Assembly: GCA_024682655.1 (NCBI GenBank)
Contig: JAIKYZ010000109.1
Span: 1 to 64,000 of the forward strand
From: Treponema sp.
GTDB lineage: Bacteria > Spirochaetota > Spirochaetia > Treponematales > Treponemataceae
DNA: 64,000 nucleotides
Direction: 5' to 3'
This document shows, one piece after another, positions 1 to 8,281 of the stretch. Each line of letters begins with the position of its first letter. Within the stretch, counting starts at the first letter, position 1. The notes beneath the pieces are model-generated. The model ran no database searches. It was not told the origin of the DNA and saw only the letters and a program-made list of their open reading frames with translations. The translations under genes and the position numbers were made by a program.

Positions 1-18
1 TATTCTCCTGTTTTATTC

Positions 19-43
19 GTCCCCTGAGGTTCTCGAAGGGGAC
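19..43. repeat. Palindrome on the left side of the GIY-YIG gene
   Basis: GTCCCCT at 19-25 pairs with AGGGGAC at 37-43. The core, read on the minus strand, contains CCCTTCGAGAACCTCAGGG, nearly the same as the core of the palindrome at 364-385 on the other side of the GIY-YIG gene. The two therefore flank the gene as related palindromes in opposite orientation. Sequence left of position 1 is not visible, so the full element may be longer. Confidence 0.7.
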
Positions 44-55
44 AGTTTGTAAGAA

Positions 56-334
56 TCATGTATACCTTTTGGATAATTCTGGCAAGGTTTCATGTATATT
101 ATTTATCAAGGCCTCTTTTTTCTTTCTGCTCCATCCATGAATTTGTCTTTCTCTTAGATATGCAGTTTCAAGGCTTTGACATTCTTCGTAATAAACTAAC
201 TTAACGGGTAATCTGGTCTTTGTGTAATTAGCACCTTCTCCATGATTATGTTCTTCAATTCGTCGTGTCAGGTTATTTGTGCTTCCTGTGTAATACGAAT
301 TATCTGCACATTTTAATATGTAGACATATGCCAT
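56..334 (-). CDS. GIY-YIG superfamily nuclease, UPF0213/YhbQ type
   Basis: A small single-domain protein of about 92 residues. The N-terminus carries the GIY-YIG core (VYI followed ten residues later by YYTG), then the conserved arginine region LTRRIEEHN, and a C-terminal REXQIXGWSR-like stretch with the conserved glutamate; this is the usual layout of the UPF0213 group. Such proteins are small nucleases or nuclease-like proteins whose biological role is unclear. An alternative ATG lies two codons upstream at 340, but GGAAG sits right against it and is well spaced for the ATG at 334, so I prefer 334. The gene is last in a minus-strand run after serC and is bracketed by palindromes (19-43 and 351-399), which suggests a link between the nuclease and the repeats. 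Confidence 0.9.
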   Translation of the reverse strand: MAYVYILKCADNSYYTGSTNNLTRRIEEHNHGEGANYTKTRLPVKLVYYEECQSLETAYLRERQIHGWSRKKKEALINNIHETLPELSKRYT

Positions 335-350
335 ATACATTCTTCCATAA

Positions 351-399
351 GGTCCCTGAGACGATCCCTTCGAGAGCCTCAGGGACCGTCTCAGGGACC
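351..399. repeat. Large palindrome between serC and the GIY-YIG gene
   Basis: GGTCCCTGAGACG (351-363) is perfectly complementary to CGTCTCAGGGACC (387-399), a 13-bp stem. The inner part contains CCCTTCGAGAGCCTCAGGG, itself palindromic and matching the core of the palindrome at 19-43. The sequence is clearly richer in GC than its surroundings. It may also act as a transcription end signal for serC, but there is no clear T tract on either side. It looks like a REP-type element. Confidence 0.75.
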
Positions 400-411
400 G
401 CCCTTTAATAA

Positions 412-1536
412 TTAGTTTTCACTAGCAAATTTCTTCATAAACTCTACAAGAGCCTTAACACCGTCTAAAGTCATGGCGTTGTAGATTGAAGCACGCATAC
501 CACCAACTAAACGGTGACCTTTGAGGTTTACAAGTCCGGCAGCGGCAGCTTCTTTTACGAATTTGTCGTTGATTTCTTTTTCTTTGGCTTTGGCAGCTTC
601 ATCTTCTGAGCCAGTTGAATATTTTGTAAGGAATGGAACGTTCATTAAAGAGCGGCTTCCTTTTTCTGTTGTGGCACGGAAGAAATCACTTGAATCTAAG
701 TAGTCGTAAAGGTAATTTGCCTTTTCTACATTTTTCTTATTGATTCCTGCAGCACCGCCATTCTTTTCAATCCAATGGAGAACTTTGTCCAAAACGTAGA
801 TTGTATAGCATGGTGGAGTGTTGTACATTGAACCATTTTCTGAGTGAGTTTTATAAGCCAGCATAGTTGGTGTACCTGGACGGCAATTTTCAACTTCTGG
901 AATCAAATCTTCGCGGATAATTACCAGAGTTACACCGGCTGGAGCAAGGTTTTTCTGAGCACCGGCAAACAACAGTCCAAATTTAGAAACGTCTAATTCT
1001 TCAGAAAGAACACAAGAAGAAATATCTGCTACTAAAGGAATATCTCCTGTGTCAGGAATATATTCATAGTGAGTTCCCATAATTGTGTTGTTAAAACAAA
1101 TGTAAGCATAATCATAGTCACCCTGGATTTTTTCTACTTTAGGAATATAGGAGTAACCTTTATCTTTTGAAGAAGCAATAATATCAACTTTTACGCCAAG
1201 ATGTTCAGCTTCTTTTGCGGCTTTCTTTGCCCAAACACCAGTCTCGATGTAAGCTGCTTTTCCAGTGTGTATTCCCAGGTTTTCGGCAACCATTGCAAAC
1301 TGAGTCGATCCACCACCCTGAAGGAAAAGAACCTTATAGTTTTCTGGAACTTTCATCAATTTGCGAACCATTGCTTCTGCATCTTCAATGATTGGTTCAA
1401 AAGCTTTTGAACGATGGCTCATTTCCATAACAGACTGACCTGTTCCATTGTAATCCAGCATTTCTGCTGCACATTCATTTAAAACTTCTTCAGGTAAACA
1501 AGATGGACCTGCACTAAAGTTGTAAACACGACTCAT
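412..1536 (-). CDS. serC: Phosphoserine aminotransferase
   Basis: Transfers an amino group from glutamate to 3-phosphohydroxypyruvate, the second step of serine synthesis; PLP-dependent class V aminotransferase in the cytoplasm. The 374-residue length is normal. The start YNFSAGPSCLPEEVL and GGGSTQF are typical of SerC, and K195 in AGAQKNLAPAG is the PLP lysine. The start codon is preceded by AAAGGAG. It begins 19 bp after the rex stop codon on the same strand, so rex and serC are probably co-transcribed, with the Rex operator at 2354-2371 as the likely control point. I see no serA in the window. Confidence 0.97.
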   Translation of the reverse strand: MSRVYNFSAGPSCLPEEVLNECAAEMLDYNGTGQSVMEMSHRSKAFEPIIEDAEAMVRKLMKVPENYKVLFLQGGGSTQFAMVAENLGIHTGKAAYIETGVWAKKAAKEAEHLGVKVDIIASSKDKGYSYIPKVEKIQGDYDYAYICFNNTIMGTHYEYIPDTGDIPLVADISSCVLSEELDVSKFGLLFAGAQKNLAPAGVTLVIIREDLIPEVENCRPGTPTMLAYKTHSENGSMYNTPPCYTIYVLDKVLHWIEKNGGAAGINKKNVEKANYLYDYLDSSDFFRATTEKGSRSLMNVPFLTKYSTGSEDEAAKAKEKEINDKFVKEAAAAGLVNLKGHRLVGGMRASIYNAMTLDGVKALVEFMKKFASEN

Positions 1537-1555
1537 AAATATACTCCTTTTTAAC

Positions 1556-2257
1556 TTAAAGCTGGGCTTTAGAGTTAAGAACTAAAGTTAATGCATTTAT
1601 AATGGATATGTTTTGAACTTTTACTTCTTCTGGTGTTTTTAGAATGGTAGAAGTCATATTAACAATCCCTTTTATACCCGCCTGAACTAAACGGTCTGCC
1701 ATTTTTTGTGCTTCTTTATCTGCAAGAGTAAGAATGGCATATTCAATCTTTTCCTTTTTAATTACAAAGTTCATTTCTGAACAAGGGTAAAGTGGAAAAG
1801 TTGATCTAAGAATTTCAACTCGGTATAAGTTTGGGTCAAATCCTGCTTTTATTTCAAAAACAGAATCTTCCACAAGATTGTTATCAAGAAGTGCTGCACC
1901 TAATCTTCCAAGACCAACAATGCAGATTTTCTTTTTTGAATCTTCAGAAGATTTATTATCAGAACTTTCTTCATTTGTAAGTTCCCGGTCTTTATTATTT
2001 TGACTTTCTGAATCTTCTGATTCTTCAATACCCAGCACAATTTCAATTGCTTTTATAAGTTCCTGAACATTGTAGCCGTTTGAAATTCCTTTATTGAATT
2101 TTATCAACCACAAATCATGCCTTATAAGTGAACTTTTCCAGTTTGTTTTATCACTTATTTGAAGTGAAGTGATTTTTTTATCGGGCCAGGATTTTAAAAT
2201 TCCCAGCAATAAAACAAGTCTCTTCCTGCTTGATTTTGGTAATTCAATTGAGGTCAT
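1556..2257 (-). CDS. rex: Redox-sensing transcriptional repressor, Rex family
   Basis: A Rex-type repressor that senses the NADH/NAD+ ratio. The N-terminal part (about residues 5-80) is a winged helix with the order expected of Rex; the C-terminal part is a Rossmann fold starting with KICIVGLGRLGAALL, followed by FDPN and AQKMADRLVQAGIKGIVN, matching the NAD(H)-binding domain. Between them is an acidic, Ser/Glu/Asp-rich linker of about 35 residues that is longer than in typical Rex. The start at 2257 is chosen over a start at 2284 because AAGGAG lies just upstream of it. A perfect clostridial-type Rex site lies about 100 bp upstream, which supports both the family call and autoregulation. Confidence 0.88.
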   Translation of the reverse strand: MTSIELPKSSRKRLVLLLGILKSWPDKKITSLQISDKTNWKSSLIRHDLWLIKFNKGISNGYNVQELIKAIEIVLGIEESEDSESQNNKDRELTNEESSDNKSSEDSKKKICIVGLGRLGAALLDNNLVEDSVFEIKAGFDPNLYRVEILRSTFPLYPCSEMNFVIKKEKIEYAILTLADKEAQKMADRLVQAGIKGIVNMTSTILKTPEEVKVQNISIINALTLVLNSKAQL

Positions 2258-2353
2258 TATAAAAATCTCTCCTTCTGATTTCAATTAAGTTTAGTCAGTA
2301 TAAATAGTGAATTTACCAAGAATTTAGCAAATTTTGACTAAAAATTCAATTTA

Positions 2354-2371
2354 TTGTTAAAACTTTAACAA
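2354..2371. promoter_or_regulatory. Rex operator upstream of rex-serC
   Basis: TTGTTAAAACTTTAACAA is a perfect match to the Rex consensus TTGTTAAN4TTAACAA known from low-GC bacteria. The symmetry extends outward to 2351-2374 (11-bp arms, 2-bp centre). It lies about 100 bp upstream of the rex start on the minus strand, downstream of the terminator of the preceding gene, as expected for autoregulation. Confidence 0.85.
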
Positions 2372-2429
2372 TAAATCGCCGCGGATATAGATCTGCCCAA
2401 AGAATAGAAATAAATAAGGGTAGAAAAGT

Positions 2430-2474
2430 TAAAAAAAAGTGGTGCCGGAAAAAACTAAAAAACCGGCACCACTC
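2430..2474 (-). terminator. Rho-independent terminator of the transglycosylase gene
   Basis: CCGGCACCACT (2463-2473) pairs with AGTGGTGCCGG (2438-2448); read on the minus strand the 11-bp perfect stem is followed by a run of at least seven T. It ends transcription 25-60 bp after the stop codon at 2497 and insulates the rex promoter. Confidence 0.9.
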
Positions 2475-2496
2475 AAAAAATTAGGAGGCTATTTAA

Positions 2497-3288
2497 TTAA
2501 TGCTTGGAATTGTCGGCGTATGCAACCGAGATTCCAGGAACAAGCTGACTTTCAAAATAGGCTGTAACCTGTTCTGAAAAAAGCTGATCCAGCATTTTCT
2601 GGTATGACATTATTTTTCCTACATAATTTAATGTAGTCTGTGGAGTTTTATTTGAGCGAACTCTGTTAGTTCCGGCATTGTACATTGCCAGTGCAGAAAC
2701 TTCATTTCCTGCGTAGCTCAAGCAAAACTTCAGGTGTGACATACCATATTTAGCACTTACAAAAGGATCAAAAAAATCTTCTTCTGTAAGTTCTGGAAAA
2801 GAGTTACTGTTCAACTGGAACAGTCCTCTATCTATAGACAAATTAGCATTCTTGTTTGTAGCATTTGTCCTATATCCACTTTCTGTATAAGCCAAAGCAA
2901 ATGCAAGGGAAAGTGGAATGTTATTCTTTTCTGCTTCAGAAAGAATAGCCTGTGTTACTTCTTTATTTCCGGTAATCTGTAAATAAAACCATTCTACAGC
3001 TACTCTGGAAATTTGCTGACGATACAAAATTAATCCATCATCAGTATTGTTGTTATATCTAGTTAATGAAACTTCTGTGTAATAATCTTGGAAAGCTTGG
3101 GATAATTCTTCTTCGTTTTCCTCGTTTAAATCAGCTATAGTAATTTTTTCATTAACTTTTTTTTCGTTAACTTGACTTGGAAGTAAAAAGTAAACTAGGA
3201 GCGCACCTGCAGTCAATAAAACGCTGGTTATTGCTGTGAGGAAACAGATATTTGAAAAGCTTCTGCCTTTTGAATAATTCTGCATCAT
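2497..3288 (-). CDS. Membrane-anchored lytic transglycosylase, SLT fold
   Basis: A 263-residue protein with one N-terminal membrane segment (about residues 14-36), a charged spacer, and a C-terminal transglycosylase SLT domain (about residues 110-235). E136 in ALAYTESGY is the expected catalytic glutamate; DRGLFQLNSNSF and ALAMYNAGTNRV are the usual downstream motifs. It probably cleaves peptidoglycan between MurNAc and GlcNAc in the periplasm, either for wall remodelling or to let the flagella or an export system pass the wall. It stands alone with its own terminator (2430-2474). Confidence 0.9.
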   Translation of the reverse strand: MMQNYSKGRSFSNICFLTAITSVLLTAGALLVYFLLPSQVNEKKVNEKITIADLNEENEEELSQAFQDYYTEVSLTRYNNNTDDGLILYRQQISRVAVEWFYLQITGNKEVTQAILSEAEKNNIPLSLAFALAYTESGYRTNATNKNANLSIDRGLFQLNSNSFPELTEEDFFDPFVSAKYGMSHLKFCLSYAGNEVSALAMYNAGTNRVRSNKTPQTTLNYVGKIMSYQKMLDQLFSEQVTAYFESQLVPGISVAYADNSKH

Positions 3289-3443
3289 CTGCCTCTAACT
3301 CTTATAATTACGCGTAGACTATCGCATAATATTCAGAATTATTCAAGAGAATTTTGAGAAAAGTTTGGCACAAAATAAGATATTTTGTTAAATATTAGAA
3401 AATCTTGCAGTATTTCGCAAATGATACACTTTATAACAATTAT

Positions 3444-3923
3444 TTATAAAATAACCAATTTTTCTTCTGTATTAGAGAAATCAACTCCGTCAATTTTGCT
3501 GACAAAATTTACATATTGGGCGTGTTTAATGGCTATTGTTTCCATAAAATCACAGGCGGCACTTCCCTGACTGAATCCTTTTTTTACTAATTCTTCTGGA
3601 AGTTTATAACCTGCAACGCTTACGCAATCTTTTATACGTCTTGCAGTGTGATTAAAGGCCTTTGTGAATAATTCAAAATCTTCTGGGCTTTCTAATTTTT
3701 TGTCCACGATTGGAATTAAAAGAGCAAAAAGATTACTTTCGTCCAGGGCTTTTAATTCTTCTCTAAGTTCTGCAAGGTATTCTTCATTGTAATTTTCTTC
3801 TGAAAGTTCAACTGTTGACCATGGTATTTCAATCATCTTGAGTGAAGAAATATCAACCAGACTATTATCCTGGATTTTGAATAATTTATTGTCTTTTACA
3901 TAAAATACTGGATCTAATTTCAT
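3444..3923 (-). CDS. Unknown protein, 159 residues
   Basis: I do not recognise a family. The protein is acidic, has no signal peptide or membrane segment, and contains a conserved-looking central part (IPIVDKKLESPEDFELFTKA, then FNHTARRIKDC). A GAGGA sequence precedes the ATG. Codon use and composition match the neighbours, so it is probably a real gene. It follows the ptsN-like gene on the same strand, but a strong terminator (3948-3985) separates them. Confidence 0.7.
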   Translation of the reverse strand: MKLDPVFYVKDNKLFKIQDNSLVDISSLKMIEIPWSTVELSEENYNEEYLAELREELKALDESNLFALLIPIVDKKLESPEDFELFTKAFNHTARRIKDCVSVAGYKLPEELVKKGFSQGSAACDFMETIAIKHAQYVNFVSKIDGVDFSNTEEKLVIL

Positions 3924-3947
3924 AATTTCCTCTTTATGGATTTTTGA

Positions 3948-3985
3948 TTTAAAAAAAATAACGGTGACCTCTTGAGATCACCGTA
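3948..3985 (-). terminator. Rho-independent terminator of the ptsN-like gene
   Basis: ACGGTGA (3961-3967) pairs with TCACCGT (3978-3984); on the minus strand the stem is followed by a T-rich run (rc of 3950-3958). It lies about 35 bp after the stop codon at 4018. Confidence 0.88.
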
Positions 3986-4017
3986 CTTCAGGATATCATA
4001 AAAATTTAAATTAATTT

Positions 4018-4464
4018 CTATTCTGTAAGGATACGAATAACCTCTGTTTTATCCTGAGTGTTAAGAATTTCCTGACGTTTTTCAGGGCTCTTAAAAAGAA
4101 GACTTACTTCAGCTAAGAACTGAAGATGAGGGCCAGTTTTATTAACTGGTGACAAAGTCATAATGAAAATTCTACATGGTTCCTGATCCAATGAGTCAAA
4201 ATCAACTGGGTTGTCAGAAATTCCAATACAAGCAACTAAATCTGTAACTGTATCTGTTTTTCCATGTGGAATAGCAATTCCATGTTTCATTCCTGTTGAC
4301 ATCTTACGTTCGCGGTCTAATACACATTCGCGAGCTGCATTCTTGTCTGTAACCTTTCCGGCTTTGTAGAGTACATCGAGCATTTCGTCAACGATTTCTT
4401 CTTTTGTTGTACCTTTTAAGTGAAGGTTAACTGTGTCTGTTGTTAAAACTGTTCTCAAATCCAT
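4018..4464 (-). CDS. ptsN: PTS EIIA-type protein, PtsN/fructose family
   Basis: A stand-alone 148-residue PTS EIIA type 2 domain. H67 in HGIAIPHGKT is the phosphorylated histidine; the flanking MSTGMKHGIA and the LSPVNKTGPHLQFLAEVS region are typical. With no EIIB or EIIC beside it, it is more likely a regulatory PtsN-like phosphocarrier (nitrogen PTS) than part of a sugar transporter; spirochaetes often keep such partial PTS sets. The start has no Shine-Dalgarno sequence; instead a near-consensus promoter (4475-4502) places the predicted transcription start 4 nt before the ATG. The symbol rests on the domain, not on proven function. Confidence 0.9.
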   Translation of the reverse strand: MDLRTVLTTDTVNLHLKGTTKEEIVDEMLDVLYKAGKVTDKNAARECVLDRERKMSTGMKHGIAIPHGKTDTVTDLVACIGISDNPVDFDSLDQEPCRIFIMTLSPVNKTGPHLQFLAEVSLLFKSPEKRQEILNTQDKTEVIRILTE

Positions 4465-4474
4465 AGTAATTTTA

Positions 4475-4502
4475 ATTTTATTCTACTTATAAAAATTGTC
4501 AA
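4475..4502 (-). promoter_or_regulatory. Promoter of the ptsN-like gene, giving a near-leaderless mRNA
   Basis: On the minus strand: TTGACA (4502-4497), 16-bp spacer, TAAAAT (4480-4475). The expected start site is about 4468, 4 nt before the ATG at 4464. There is no ribosome-binding site. Confidence 0.7.
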
Positions 4503-4683
4503 GGTGAAAAAACTTTAAAAAACGTAGAAATACTATTACAAAATTGTCTTTATTATTGAAGAAAACATTCTGAATTTATTCAAAAGACTCTAAGTATTCC
4601 TTTATTTTTTTTAAGAAATTAGGGGAAATGTCTTATGGCAATTCAAGAAGAAACTTAGAAAATTCTTAGCAAGTTTTCATACC

Positions 4684-4712
4684 TTGCTTACTTTTGGAAA
4701 TATCCCTATATT
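4684..4712 (+). promoter_or_regulatory. Promoter of the exported-protein operon
   Basis: TTGCTT (4684-4689), 17-bp spacer, TATATT (4707-4712), giving a 5' leader of about 58 nt before the ATG at 4777. The 312-bp stretch 4465-4776 between the divergent genes otherwise shows only AT-rich sequence and the ptsN promoter. Confidence 0.5.
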
Positions 4713-4776
4713 AATGGTAAGAATAACATTGCGTTATCTATGTAAAATTAACAACAAAAAGGAGTTGAAATTTTTT

Positions 4777-6438
4777 ATGAAAAAACAATTGTTAAAAGCA
4801 GTTCTTACAACTGCAGTTATGGTTTTTGGATTACATTCCACTTTATTTGCTTATACTGAGTATAATTCTCCAACCGCTGATTCATCAGCTGGTTTATTTT
4901 CATCTGACAGCGATAATATTCGTAACGTCAATGAATGGAATACTGTCGAATTCGATAAGTTATTCTTTAATGTAGATTATAATTATACTTTAGTAACTCT
5001 AGATTATATCCCTGTATTAAATCTTGTTGGTGCTTTTAATATAGGAAATCTTTTAATTGCCCCTGCTTTTACAGGTAATGTTTTTAGTAGTTATAGTTCT
5101 TCAACCTCAAATACAAGTAAAAGCTATACTGTAAATGAAAATGTTGTTTCAGATTATTCAATACAAGAGACTCATTCTTATTATGTTAATAATTCAATTA
5201 ATGCTTGGGGAAATGATTTCAGCGCTTTAATTGGCTTTGGTAATATGGCTTTTAAACCAAGTTTTTCTTTTTGTGATATGTCAAGATACGGTTCTTATTA
5301 TGATTCAACAACAAGTCAGACAGATAATACCCAAACTAACTATAACGAAGATGGTGAAGTAGTTAGTACAATAACAACAAAATATGATAATGGTAAAATT
5401 ATTTCTGATTGTTATATTCCTGGTCTTGCTTTTGGTATGAATTTGGGACTTGGATCAATGACCTTAAAACCTTATGTAGATTTTAGAACAGCTATTAAAA
5501 GAACAGGTTATAAAACAGGTAAAACAGTAACTGATTCAAGCACAGACGGTTCTTCTGAAGTATACAAATTAAATTATGTAAATGGTACTTATAGCTTGAT
5601 TCCTGTTTTAGGTGCAACTTTAGAAATTCCTGGAGAAAAATTTAATCAGGCTTTTGGAGTTAAATACTATGGTTCCTTTGATCTCTACGCTTCTAAATTT
5701 GACGATGCTTTTGGAAATACACAAAAGGTAAGAAATTACTCTGGTAATACATCTGTAATAACTGAAGTTTCAGACACTAATACAGTAAAAACCACTAAAC
5801 AAGATGGAACTGTTTATTCTGAAAAAAGTAACATTGAAAATCAACTTACATTAGATTATACCTTTGAAAAAGCTTTATCAAATCAGTTTACACTTATGGC
5901 AAAAGCAGTTTTGATTCCAAGTTATAATTTTACTAAAAATAAATCTTATAAATATAGCAGTCAATCTGAAGTAACTACTTATAATGATGGTCATACAGAA
6001 ACTGTAGAAACAATCACTACAGGTGCTTCTACATTGAATAAGACTCACGGAATTGCTGTATCTTCTAACATAGCTTTTGGATTTAAATATGATGTAAAAC
6101 CTGGAAAATTTGTTTTATTAGGTGGTACTTCTATTACTTTACCTAACTTTAGTTGCAATATTAATTTAGAAACAAATCCTGATTATAGTACAACCTCTGT
6201 AAAAGAATCTGATTCTTATGGAAATGTTAGTAGAGATTCTACAGATGTAACTTATAGCGCCCAAACAAGTAAAAAAACATTTTACAGCTATTGGTCTACT
6301 TTGCAGGCTATGAGTTCATTCTGTGGTTTTAACTGGTATATGACAGATTCTTTCATGTTAGAAGCTTCTTTAGAACTTTCTGTTGCTGCTGGTGTATTCT
6401 CAAAACCAGTTAATTTAGGATGTACTCTTAAATTCTAA
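4777..6438 (+). CDS. Exported protein, probably an outer-membrane beta-barrel
   Basis: About 553 residues with a clear signal peptide (KKQLLKAVLTTAVMVFGLHS, cleavage near LFA-YTEY). The mature part is rich in Ser, Thr, Tyr, Asn and Gly, with alternating hydrophobic strands such as FGFKYDVKPGKFVLLGGTSI, and it ends in aromatic residue F (GCTLKF), as outer-membrane barrels do. I do not recognise a named family. The start is at 4777 because AAAAAGGAG precedes that ATG; an in-frame TTG at 4684 belongs to the promoter. It is followed at 20 and 11 bp spacings by two related lipoproteins, suggesting one operon and a joint surface function. Confidence 0.75.
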   Translation: MKKQLLKAVLTTAVMVFGLHSTLFAYTEYNSPTADSSAGLFSSDSDNIRNVNEWNTVEFDKLFFNVDYNYTLVTLDYIPVLNLVGAFNIGNLLIAPAFTGNVFSSYSSSTSNTSKSYTVNENVVSDYSIQETHSYYVNNSINAWGNDFSALIGFGNMAFKPSFSFCDMSRYGSYYDSTTSQTDNTQTNYNEDGEVVSTITTKYDNGKIISDCYIPGLAFGMNLGLGSMTLKPYVDFRTAIKRTGYKTGKTVTDSSTDGSSEVYKLNYVNGTYSLIPVLGATLEIPGEKFNQAFGVKYYGSFDLYASKFDDAFGNTQKVRNYSGNTSVITEVSDTNTVKTTKQDGTVYSEKSNIENQLTLDYTFEKALSNQFTLMAKAVLIPSYNFTKNKSYKYSSQSEVTTYNDGHTETVETITTGASTLNKTHGIAVSSNIAFGFKYDVKPGKFVLLGGTSITLPNFSCNINLETNPDYSTTSVKESDSYGNVSRDSTDVTYSAQTSKKTFYSYWSTLQAMSSFCGFNWYMTDSFMLEASLELSVAAGVFSKPVNLGCTLKF

Positions 6439-6458
6439 TTAGATGGAGAAATTTAGTT

Positions 6459-8270
6459 ATGAAAAAAATATTAGCTTATGTTCTTACGGGAATGGCCTTG
6501 TTTATGACTGCAAGTTGTTCAGGCATATTGGCAAATGATAAGGCAGAACTCGAAGAATTAGATGTTCAGGCAAAACTTTCAGAGACTTCAAGTAAAGCAG
6601 AAAACCTCTCAATTTTTACTTTAGTTAGTTCAGATTCTTATACAAGTTTTTCTAGTTCTTTATCTACTAATTCTGAGTATGATGAAACTTCTGATGATAA
6701 AGTAGAGTTTTATCTAAAATTTTCACAAGAAGTTGATTCTTCTACTGTTAGTGCAATTACAGTTAGTCCTGTTTTAGATACTAAAACAGCAGAAACAGAC
6801 GATGAGTATTTTTCTGTAGGTTCTCCTTTGTCTTGTGAATATGAGGTTGAAGATGATCTTGTTACTCTAAGTCTTTCACTAAAAGGTCAGCCTTATGTTG
6901 AACTTTATATTGATGCAACAAAATTAAAAGCAGTAAACGGCCAGTTACTTAATGCAGATTATGATTCCTGTCAGGGTGAAAGCCGTGATGATGATTACAG
7001 TTTCTATTTTGAATCATCTGATAAAAGTGGTTATACCTATGGATCTAAAAGAAGTTCAGGTTTAAGACAAACAGGTCTTACTTTATATTCTTATTCCACT
7101 TATTATGATTATTTTAAGAATAAAGATTCTACTTACACAAATTCTTTTTATATCAAGAAAAGTATTTATATAACTGAAGATTTATCTGACTTATTAAAAG
7201 CTCATATAGCTATTCAAAAACTGGATTTTTCTTCGAGAAAATGGGTTGACCTTGCTACAAGCCTGAGTAAAGAAGCAGATACTTATAACAATTACTATAT
7301 CTTTACTTTTGAAGAAGCAAGTCCTGGAGATCATCTGAGGGTTGTAGTAAAAGATGTTCAGAACTTTAAGACAAGTTCTTACATTCAAAATGGATATCCA
7401 CTTCGTTATACTTATAATAATGGAATTCAGTTTGATATTCCTTCTTCGTTTGCCGATTACATAGTTGAAGATAACAATGTATATGCTTCAGACACTGAAA
7501 TCCTTAACAAGGTTACTAATGTAGAAGTTGAAAATAGCCAGTTGCTTTCTTTTTCTGTTAAAATAAAAAACACAAATGGTTCTTACCAGGGTGATTACAC
7601 AGGAAAGGTTTGTGGAGTTTCAAGTGATTTGATTGATAAACTTTTATTCTTAGACGGTGAATATAATACTCTTGATGTAGGTAAAGAAGGTGATTCTTAT
7701 ATTGTTACTGCTTCAAATCCTGTAACTTATGGATATAACAGAGATAAGACTTATTATTCTACCTATACTTATACATTTATAAAACCAATAAAAACAGATT
7801 TTGTTCGTATTTATTATAAGCCTGATTTTACTATTTATTTCCATCAGCAATCTTTAACTGGAGATATAGATGATCTTGCTTCTTATAAAATTGGTTATGC
7901 GTCTGATATAGATGAAAGATTAAATACAAAGACAAATGGTTATGTGGCTTACGATACAATTAATTTAGTTTCTTTTAATAAAAAGAATATAGCTCAAAGC
8001 ACATCTCTAAATGATATAACTTCATTTATTCTTTACCCTAACGAGAGGTTTACAATTACAATGTCTACTTCATCTTCTACATCTTCAGATAAAATATGGC
8101 TAGGGCTTTATAAAAATACATCTTTAGCTTATTCATATACGGTAGGAAATAATATTAGGTCTGATACCATTGGAAATTATTCGGATACACCTGTGTTATA
8201 TGTTGTAAAATCTAAAATTTCGAGTGGTGAACAGCCATTATTAAACTTAGAGATTGCAGCAATTAATTAA
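6459..8270 (+). CDS. Lipoprotein, first of a paralogous pair
   Basis: 603 residues with a lipobox ending at C20 (FMTASC). Residues about 60-190 resemble a bacterial Ig-like (SbsA-type) domain: an EFYLKFSQEVDSSTVSAI strand-turn-strand and a closing GQLLNADYDSCQGE motif. The next gene encodes a protein with the same N-terminus and the same motif, so the pair arose by duplication. The rest is Ser/Tyr-rich with no recognisable domain. A GGAG precedes the ATG. It probably sits on the outer or inner membrane facing the periplasm or surface; function unknown. Confidence 0.8.
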   Translation: MKKILAYVLTGMALFMTASCSGILANDKAELEELDVQAKLSETSSKAENLSIFTLVSSDSYTSFSSSLSTNSEYDETSDDKVEFYLKFSQEVDSSTVSAITVSPVLDTKTAETDDEYFSVGSPLSCEYEVEDDLVTLSLSLKGQPYVELYIDATKLKAVNGQLLNADYDSCQGESRDDDYSFYFESSDKSGYTYGSKRSSGLRQTGLTLYSYSTYYDYFKNKDSTYTNSFYIKKSIYITEDLSDLLKAHIAIQKLDFSSRKWVDLATSLSKEADTYNNYYIFTFEEASPGDHLRVVVKDVQNFKTSSYIQNGYPLRYTYNNGIQFDIPSSFADYIVEDNNVYASDTEILNKVTNVEVENSQLLSFSVKIKNTNGSYQGDYTGKVCGVSSDLIDKLLFLDGEYNTLDVGKEGDSYIVTASNPVTYGYNRDKTYYSTYTYTFIKPIKTDFVRIYYKPDFTIYFHQQSLTGDIDDLASYKIGYASDIDERLNTKTNGYVAYDTINLVSFNKKNIAQSTSLNDITSFILYPNERFTITMSTSSSTSSDKIWLGLYKNTSLAYSYTVGNNIRSDTIGNYSDTPVLYVVKSKISSGEQPLLNLEIAAIN

Positions 8271-8281
8271 GGAGGTAAAAT

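Noticed and set aside
1-55. End of a gene at the left edge
   Set aside because: No open frame with sensible composition enters from the left; the stretch is a palindrome plus AT-rich sequence.
4684-4776. N-terminal extension of the exported protein
   Set aside because: The TTG coincides with a -35 box and the extension would bury the signal peptide; AAAAAGGAG precedes the ATG at 4777.
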